A stretch of DNA of 18,756 bases from DATHBP01 sp035296085 (GTDB taxonomy: Bacteria; Actinomycetota; Actinomycetes; Propionibacteriales; Nocardioidaceae). The stretch is from contig DATHBP010000197.1 in assembly GCA_035296085.1 (NCBI GenBank), forward strand, positions 1 through 18,756, read 5' to 3'. Made by a program: the position numbers and the translations under genes. The notes beneath the pieces were generated by a model that had not been told where the DNA came from, did not search any database, and saw nothing but the letters and a program-made list of their open reading frames with translations. This document shows positions 14,250 to 18,756 of the stretch, one piece after another (the stretch's first letter is position 1; each line of letters opens with the position of its first letter).

Positions 14250-14807
14250 GTGGCTCATGTCCCGAAGTCGCTGGTGCCCGTATCCGACGGCGACCTCGTC
14301 CTTCGAGCGGCCAGCGAGGCTGAGCTCTTGGACCTGGTGGCGGTGTTTGGCGACCCGCTGATCGTGCGCTGGAACCCCGCTCCGAGCTACGACGACGTCG
14401 AGGCTGCGGCACGCACCTGGATCAACCAGCGCAACGACTGGAGCAACGGCGAGCACGCCTCGTGGGTGCTGGGCGGCACCGATGGTGCGCTACTCGGCTC
14501 GGTCTCGCTGCACCACATCGACATCGACCATGAGAACGCCGAGGTGGGGTACTGGATCGCGCCAGCGGTTCGCGGCCGAGGGCTCGCCGCGCGCGGAGTC
14601 GAGATGGCCGCTCGCTTCGCGTTCACGACACTCGGCTTCCGGCGGCTCTACCTCTACCACTCGGTGGAGAACCCAGCATCGTGTCGGGTCGCGGAACGTG
14701 CCGGCTTCGCCCTGGAGGGCACGACGCGCGAGTCGTACCGCTATCCCGACGGCCGCTTCCACGACGAGCATCTGCATGGGCGGCTCGCCACCGATCAGCC
14801 CAGCTGA
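14250..14807 (+). CDS. GNAT family N-acetyltransferase (RimJ/RimL-like)
   Basis: A 185-residue acetyl-CoA-dependent transferase. The N-terminal part DGDLVLRAASEAELLDLVAVFGDP is typical of the RimJ/RimL (Acetyltransf_3) group. Motif A, which binds the acetyl-CoA pyrophosphate, is seen at VRGRGLAARGVEMAARFAF; motif B is SVENPASCRVAERAGFALEGT. RimJ/RimL enzymes acetylate protein N-termini, but many relatives act on small molecules or antibiotics, so the target is open. GTG 14250 is chosen because homology starts directly after it. The longer frame from ATG 14187 would overlap the divergent alaX-like gene. Its stop is 9 bp from the convergent nucleotidyltransferase gene. Confidence 0.9.
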   Translation: MAHVPKSLVPVSDGDLVLRAASEAELLDLVAVFGDPLIVRWNPAPSYDDVEAAARTWINQRNDWSNGEHASWVLGGTDGALLGSVSLHHIDIDHENAEVGYWIAPAVRGRGLAARGVEMAARFAFTTLGFRRLYLYHSVENPASCRVAERAGFALEGTTRESYRYPDGRFHDEHLHGRLATDQPS

Positions 14808-14816
14808 GCCGATCGC

Positions 14817-15659
14817 CTACTGGGCACGTACTTCTTCGAAGGCGGCTCGGAGCTCGCGTGCGTCGAAGCTCGGCAGGTGTCGCTCCACCAGCGCAATCGT
14901 CTCGTCGACCAGCCGCCCGACGTCGTCGGCTGCCTCATGCGCGTCGGCGGTCAGCAGCGCTCTGATCCGACGATTCAGGTCTTCCGGCGCCACGGCCAGC
15001 TGGGCGGTCTCGGCGTCGAGCCACTTGTGCCACGGGTGCGGCGCGTACATGCGGTTGAGCCCCATCAGCATGTCGAGGAGAAGCTGCACGTTGTCGACCA
15101 GGTCGCTGTGGAGCAGCAGTACGTCATCGCGGGCTGCCAACGCCTGCAGGCGCGCCCGCGGCCACAGGTCGACGCCCTTGCGCACCATCGCATGCGCGAG
15201 CGCGTCCGGATAGGTGTCCGTACGTGCCCGCCATCGATCCACCAACTCCGGGCGGTACAGCGGCTGGCCGAGCCGGATGGCCGTGATGCGCACCTGGAAC
15301 TCCGGCTCCGGATCGCCGGCCGAGACGACGCGGTCGATCCACGCGTCGATCGTCTCGACGAGGAACTGGCTCGTGTCCACGTTGACGCCGTCGACGCGAA
15401 AGGTGTCCGCCCACTCGTGTTCGTCGACATGGGCCGAGATCGCCAACCACCCGCCACGAGTCAGTGGGTCACGTCGGTCCTCGACCGTCGGGGCGTCGTG
15501 CCAGAAGACGTCGACCTCGACGTCGGAGAAGTCGTCGGCAAGACCGCGCGCAACGGAGCCAGCGAGCAAGACGCCGGCCACCTTGGGGTTGGCGGCATAG
15601 CCGGCCGCCACAGCTTCCGCGACCGCGTGACGGCGACTCGCTGGGTCGGCACGCTGCAT
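14817..15659 (-). CDS. Nucleotidyltransferase-fold protein (aminoglycoside adenylyltransferase-like)
   Basis: A 280-residue protein with the polymerase-beta nucleotidyltransferase signature near the N-terminus: GSVARG (34-39) followed by DVEVDVF with Asp46 and Asp50 as candidate metal ligands. The C-terminal half is helical (DLWPRARLQALAARDDVLLL..., then a DUF4037-like region with YAPHPWHKW). Such proteins transfer a nucleotide, often AMP, to a small molecule or protein; the substrate is unknown and a resistance role is not implied. The ATG at 15659 has a strong ribosome site, GAGGAG (15665-15670), 5 nt upstream; the frame open to 15785 includes a terminator hairpin and should not be used. 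It stands alone, convergent with the GNAT gene and downstream of the double-VOC gene. Confidence 0.82.
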   Translation of the reverse strand: MQRADPASRRHAVAEAVAAGYAANPKVAGVLLAGSVARGLADDFSDVEVDVFWHDAPTVEDRRDPLTRGGWLAISAHVDEHEWADTFRVDGVNVDTSQFLVETIDAWIDRVVSAGDPEPEFQVRITAIRLGQPLYRPELVDRWRARTDTYPDALAHAMVRKGVDLWPRARLQALAARDDVLLLHSDLVDNVQLLLDMLMGLNRMYAPHPWHKWLDAETAQLAVAPEDLNRRIRALLTADAHEAADDVGRLVDETIALVERHLPSFDARELRAAFEEVRAQ

Positions 15660-15710
15660 GAGGTCTCCTCGCCGCACGGCGCTGGTCATCGACAGGTACG
15701 ACTTGCACGA

Positions 15711-15743
15711 GCAGGACCTGCTGCTCGCAGCAGCAGATCCTGC
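15711..15743 (-). terminator. Hairpin terminator downstream of the double-VOC gene
   Basis: 15-nt arms (15711-15725 and 15729-15743) surround a 3-nt loop, 19 bp after the stop at 15763. All 15 positions pair in minus-strand RNA (one U-G wobble), whereas plus-strand RNA would have a C-A mismatch. That favours a role in terminating the minus-strand VOC gene. No U-tract is visible. Confidence 0.65.
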
Positions 15744-15762
15744 CCTGTGCACGTGCCGAGGA

Positions 15763-16533
15763 TCAGCCTCGCAGCTTGAACACACCCCCGGTCGGATCGG
15801 ACGCCGTCGCCAACCGGCCGTACGGGGTGTCCTCGGCAGCCAAGATCACCTGGCCACCAAGGTCTTTCACCCGGCTGAGCGTCGCGTCGACGTCTGCGAC
15901 GTTGACATAGACCGACCAGTGCGGCGGGACGTCCGGCGGAAGGAACGCCGAGGCGTCCATGATCCCCGCTCGCGGGTGCGACTGGTCGGCGTATGTCGCG
16001 TACCGGAACCCCGGGGCATCCATCACCTGCGGACTCCAGCCGAAGACGTCGCGGTAGAACTGCACCGTGGTGTCGTAGTCGCGAGCATGCAGCTCGAAGT
16101 GCACCGGCGTGTTCTCCTCGCCCAGGACCCCGAACCCCTTCTCCGTACCCGGCTGCCAGGCACTGACAGCGGCCCCGCCCGCGTCACGCACGATGACGAA
16201 GCTGCCGTTCGGCTCGACATCCATGGGCTCCATCAGCGTGGTGCCGCCGTGCGCCTTCGCGGCGGCCGCGGTCGCCCGCACGTCGTCGGACCGCAGGTAG
16301 ATCGACCAGCCGTCCGGCGCCTTCCACTCCGCCTCGTTGAGCATGCACCCGCCTACGGCTTTGCCGTCCTTCTCGAAGTATCTGTAACCGCCGAACTGGG
16401 GTGGGCTGTCTTGGCACTTCCAACCGAAGAGCTCGGTATAGAACGCGACGGACTTGTCGACGTCTGAGCTCAGCAGGTCCATCCAGCACGGCGCGCCGAG
16501 CGGGATGTCGATGTCTGTTGTTGCGGCGTCCAT
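15763..16533 (-). CDS. Double-VOC (glyoxalase/bleomycin-resistance superfamily) protein
   Basis: A 256-residue protein with two tandem VOC domains: about 14-127 (GAPCWMDLLSSDVDKSVAFY to PGTEKG) and 140-255 (TPVHFELHARDYDTTVQFYR to GGVFKLRG). Each has the beta-alpha-beta-beta-beta pattern ending in a D..G..F or similar strand. The layout matches mycobacterial CFP-30B/Rv0577-like proteins, often called glyoxalase or hydroxylase without biochemical proof. Metal ligands are not certain. The ATG at 16533 has a perfect AGGAGG (16541-16546) 7 nt upstream, so translation should be strong. A hairpin sits just 5' of that site. It ends with a hairpin terminator, and is divergent from the gene at 16674, which also carries a VOC-like domain. 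Confidence 0.88.
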   Translation of the reverse strand: MDAATTDIDIPLGAPCWMDLLSSDVDKSVAFYTELFGWKCQDSPPQFGGYRYFEKDGKAVGGCMLNEAEWKAPDGWSIYLRSDDVRATAAAAKAHGGTTLMEPMDVEPNGSFVIVRDAGGAAVSAWQPGTEKGFGVLGEENTPVHFELHARDYDTTVQFYRDVFGWSPQVMDAPGFRYATYADQSHPRAGIMDASAFLPPDVPPHWSVYVNVADVDATLSRVKDLGGQVILAAEDTPYGRLATASDPTGGVFKLRG

Positions 16534-16554
16534 CTGTCTGCCTCCTGTATGTGT

Positions 16555-16573
16555 GCCCGTCCCCGCGACGGGC
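16555..16573 (-). promoter_or_regulatory. Hairpin in the 5' leader of the double-VOC gene
   Basis: 7-bp arms (16555-16561 and 16567-16573; GCCCGTC / GACGGGC) with a 5-nt loop lie 8 nt upstream of the AGGAGG site. It may shield or stabilise the mRNA, or be an operator. No promoter hexamers could be assigned with confidence. Confidence 0.35.
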
Positions 16574-16637
16574 GCCTGGTCTTGCTGCAGTAGACCGTCG
16601 GTGGGAGGCGAACTCATCGGCCCGACGGCCATCTACC

Positions 16638-16667
16638 TTGGTCCATGTCTGCGCGCTGTCATAGCGT
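16638..16667 (+). promoter_or_regulatory. Possible promoter of the gene at 16674
   Basis: TTGGTC (16638-16643) and TAGCGT (16662-16667) are 18 bp apart, and the ATG follows 6 nt after the -10, which suggests a leaderless mRNA. This is the only leaderless-type start in the window with a moderately good -35. Confidence 0.4.
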
Positions 16668-16673
16668 CGGGGC

Positions 16674-17345
16674 ATGACGACACGAGTGACGGCAAGCCGC
16701 TTCACGGAGTTGGGCCTCGATGACTGGCGGGTCGTGCTTCGCGGCATCCAGGCGTCCTTCCGGTGCGGCACCTACGCGTCGGCTGGCGCCTTCGCGGCGG
16801 ACGTCGCCCAGCTGAGCGATGCGCAAGACCACCACGCCGCTCTCAACCTGCGCTACCCCGACCTGCTCCACATCGTCTCCACGACTCATTTCCTCGACGA
16901 CGTCACCGACCGGGACGTCACGCTGGCCACGTCGATCAGCAACCTCGCCAGGGAGAAGGGGTTCGTCAGCGAGCCAACCGCGAGCACCACCGTCGAGATC
17001 GCGATCGACGCCCTCGACATCGACGCCGTCCGCCCGTTCTGGAAAGCGGTTCTCGGGTACGTCGAAGGCAAGCCCGACGACGACGGCACGATGTCGGAAC
17101 TCTACGATCCGCGTAACGTCGGGCCGGCAGTGTGGTTCCAGCGGATGGACGAGCCGAGAGACCAACGCAACCGCATCCACCTTGATGTCGTTGTGCCGCA
17201 CGACGCGGCCGACGAGCGTCTCGCCGCTGCGCTGGACGCCGGCGGTCACATGGTCAGCGACGCGCATGCCCGCGCCTTCTGGGTGCTCGCCGACGCGGAG
17301 GGCAACGAGGCCTGCATCTGCACCTGGCAGGACCGTGGGAGGTGA
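16674..17345 (+). CDS. Pterin-4a-carbinolamine dehydratase-like / VOC fusion protein
   Basis: A 223-residue two-domain protein. Residues about 10-95 look like pterin-4a-carbinolamine dehydratase (PCD): an LDDW start, an FAADVAQLSDAQDHH segment, YPDLLHIVSTTH and a DVTDRDVTLATSISNLA tail. His53, His54 and His72 correspond roughly to the three catalytic histidines, but the usual HHP Pro is Ala and the spacing to the third His is one residue longer. Residues about 105-220 form one VOC (Glyoxalase_6-like) domain: VEIAIDALDIDAVRPFWKAV to EACICTWQ. The fused architecture recurs in actinobacteria; the reaction is unknown. ATG 16674 has no ribosome site but TAGCGT 6 nt upstream. It is convergent with the opine-dehydrogenase-like gene, 15 bp apart. 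Confidence 0.78.
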   Translation: MTTRVTASRFTELGLDDWRVVLRGIQASFRCGTYASAGAFAADVAQLSDAQDHHAALNLRYPDLLHIVSTTHFLDDVTDRDVTLATSISNLAREKGFVSEPTASTTVEIAIDALDIDAVRPFWKAVLGYVEGKPDDDGTMSELYDPRNVGPAVWFQRMDEPRDQRNRIHLDVVVPHDAADERLAAALDAGGHMVSDAHARAFWVLADAEGNEACICTWQDRGR

Positions 17346-17360
17346 GCACCGCGGTATGGC

Positions 17361-18440
17361 TCAGAGCTCGCTGAGTTCTTGTCGGCTCATCGCAGCCAGC
17401 CCCATGGACTGCATGGTGCGAGCCCCCTGGGCACGGACGTCCACGCCGAGGACGACGGAGCCGATTTGCACGACAGCGTCCATGACCGGCGTGGGTACTT
17501 GCAGGTGCCGGGCAAGGTCAGTCCAGAAAACCATCGAGTAGCCGATGTCTTCGGTGAGATAGCGAGAGTCGATGTGGTCCGGTGCGCCAATGCCACGAAA
17601 TCCCGGCGCGGTCGAGTATCCCGTCGTGTAGTTGCTCTCCAGCATGTAGCCCTCTCGCACACCGAGTTCGGGCTCGGAGAGCACCGGTACTCCCAACGCG
17701 GCCGCGATCGAAAGTCGCTCCCGGTCGACGGACTCCATCAGCCGACCGACGCTCGGCGTCACTCCCTCCTCATAGAACAAGAACTTTCCACCCGTACGCT
17801 CCAGCAACGCGGCGTTGAGCAGCGTGACGGCGGGATGGATCACCGGGTTGCCGTTCTGCAACGTGGTCTGAAAAATCGACGACGCCGCTTCCGTGGATGC
17901 GTACACCTGGCGCAGAACCTCCAGCAGTCGCGGTGTGCCAGCGCGCGGCAAGGCAGCCGCGAAGAAACCCGTGTCGAAGCGGTGAAACACGTGCACGGTT
18001 CCCTCACCGTCTGCACGACAGGCGTACGGCAGAGTGCTCGTCTCCCCGACAAGTACAGCGCTGTCGGACAGCGGAAGGCCGGCAGCCTTCTTGAACGCCA
18101 ACGAGCCGACGCATGACGTAGGGCAGACGATTACCACCATCCCCGGGCGCAGGTGCGGTGCCATCACACTGGCATGCGGCTCGGTAGCGAACGCCGGCCC
18201 TACGACAAAGACGACATCTGCGTCGTCCATAGCGGCTTCGATATCAGTACCTGCGAAGGCGACCGGCATGAATCCCTCCAGGCGCCCTTTGCTGTGGATA
18301 CCTCCATTCGCTGCCATGGCGTCGATGTTGTGGTGAGCATGCTCAGGCGCCGAATACACCGACACTCGATGACCGCGATGCGCCCACTCTGCCGCTACCG
18401 CCAGACCACCATTCCCTGATCCGACCACCGTTACGTTCAC
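17361..18440 (-). CDS. NAD(P)-dependent opine/octopine dehydrogenase family protein
   Basis: A 359-residue protein. The N-terminal Rossmann domain begins at once with VTVVGSGNGGLAVAAEWAHRG (dinucleotide motif GSGNGG, 7-12) and continues through DADVVFVVGPAFA and RPGMVVIVCPTS. The C-terminal helical domain has the octopine-dehydrogenase-type segments NPVIHPAVTLLNA (a conserved catalytic His) and VDRERLSIAAALGV. Family enzymes reductively condense an amino acid with a 2-keto acid, or are distant relatives with other substrates. GTG 18440 is chosen because the Rossmann strand starts there and GGAGG (18451-18455) lies 10 nt upstream; ATG 18512 would add a non-homologous N-terminus. It is downstream of and co-oriented with the heliorhodopsin gene (110-bp gap), so possibly co-transcribed. 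Substrate not predictable. Confidence 0.85.
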   Translation of the reverse strand: MNVTVVGSGNGGLAVAAEWAHRGHRVSVYSAPEHAHHNIDAMAANGGIHSKGRLEGFMPVAFAGTDIEAAMDDADVVFVVGPAFATEPHASVMAPHLRPGMVVIVCPTSCVGSLAFKKAAGLPLSDSAVLVGETSTLPYACRADGEGTVHVFHRFDTGFFAAALPRAGTPRLLEVLRQVYASTEAASSIFQTTLQNGNPVIHPAVTLLNAALLERTGGKFLFYEEGVTPSVGRLMESVDRERLSIAAALGVPVLSEPELGVREGYMLESNYTTGYSTAPGFRGIGAPDHIDSRYLTEDIGYSMVFWTDLARHLQVPTPVMDAVVQIGSVVLGVDVRAQGARTMQSMGLAAMSRQELSEL

Positions 18441-18550
18441 GCTCGATGCGCCTCCAGACGATTGACAACGACTGCGCATCTTCTCACCCGGCAACAGACG
18501 TGCGGCCAACACTCGACCCGTGCCACCGTTGACGCAGGGTTGCTCGTCGC

Positions 18551-18756
18551 CTAGCTGGCCAGGGTCCCGGCGAACACCTGCCAGGCAAGGGCCGACTTAG
18601 CGGTCAAGCTCAAGGCGATGTAGGCGTACTCACCGTAGACATAGTCGCTCCAGCGTCCTTTGGCTCGGTATTGCAGCCACTGGTTGAGAGCGAACACGTT
18701 GAAGAAGACAAACAGCGAGACCAGGATCCCGTACACGAAACCGGGCGGCGACGCGT
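18551..18756 (-). CDS. Heliorhodopsin, C-terminal fragment (5' part beyond window)
   Basis: The last 68 residues of a seven-helix retinal protein of the heliorhodopsin family, which is distinct from type-1 pumps and has an inverted membrane orientation. Visible are the helix-6 part FVYGILVSLFVFFNVFAL, the loop LQYRAKGRWSDYVYGE, and helix 7, ALSLTAKSALAWQVFAGTL, whose Lys in TAKSALAW is the retinal Schiff-base lysine. From memory this matches the end of the founding heliorhodopsin 48C12 nearly residue for residue (FVYG, SLF.FFN.FAL, LQY..KG.WS.Y, YI.LSL.AKSALAWQ.F.GTL). The reading frame is intact to the stop TAG at 18551. The minus-strand gene runs off the right edge. Function is debated (light sensing, membrane-partner regulation); heliorhodopsins do not pump ions. 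The next gene downstream is the opine-dehydrogenase-like gene. Confidence 0.9.
   Translation of the reverse strand, partial: ASPPGFVYGILVSLFVFFNVFALNQWLQYRAKGRWSDYVYGEYAYIALSLTAKSALAWQVFAGTLAS

Noticed and set aside
15660..15785. Upstream extension of the nucleotidyltransferase frame
   Set aside because: It contains the terminator hairpin of the previous gene and overlaps that gene's 3' end. GAGGAG at 15665-15670 fixes the start at 15659.

Overview
This is high-GC (about 70%) DNA from an actinobacterium. The evidence is the codon bias, the frequent GTG starts, an F420-type (Ddn-like) oxidoreductase, actinobacterial-style housekeeping proteins and the conserved chromosomal block leuS-degV-comEA-comEC-holA / rpsT / lepA. 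A Propionibacteriales-like member is my weak guess; the sequence alone does not fix the genus. It is ordinary chromosome: no tRNA, rRNA, CRISPR array, insertion sequence, integrase or phage gene was seen.

Left part (1-10366), housekeeping. lepA (elongation factor 4) runs off the left edge on the minus strand. A divergent phosphotransferase of the aminoglycoside/choline kinase fold and rpsT (ribosomal protein S20) follow on the plus strand. The minus-strand series, in transcription order, is leuS, degV, comEA, comEC, holA. It covers leucyl-tRNA charging, a fatty-acid-binding DegV protein, the two core DNA-uptake proteins and the delta subunit of the DNA polymerase III clamp loader. Upstream of leuS (10404-10500) is a complete ribosome-mediated attenuator: a probably leaderless 11-residue peptide with three consecutive Leu codons, a hairpin over its stop codon, and an intrinsic terminator. 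This is the clearest regulatory element in the window. Three copies of a 17-bp repeat lie between leuS and degV.

Right part (10583-18440), single-gene accessory units in alternating orientation: a Ddn-like F420-dependent reductase, an aldo/keto reductase, a SAM methyltransferase, a secreted trypsin-like protease, an AlaX-type alanyl-tRNA editing protein, a GNAT acetyltransferase, a nucleotidyltransferase-fold protein, a double-VOC (glyoxalase-like) protein, a pterin-dehydratase-like/VOC fusion and an opine-dehydrogenase-family protein.

Right edge (18551-18756): the last 68 residues of a heliorhodopsin, a type of rhodopsin unrelated in sequence to the classical ion pumps, including the helix-7 retinal lysine. 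It is transcribed toward the opine-dehydrogenase-like gene, about 110 bp away, so the two may form one unit.

Across the window many genes have a TANNNT -10-like hexamer 6-8 nt before their start codon and no Shine-Dalgarno sequence. This suggests that about half the transcription units here make leaderless mRNAs. No intergenic gap exceeds about 170 bp, so there is no long unexplained non-coding stretch.
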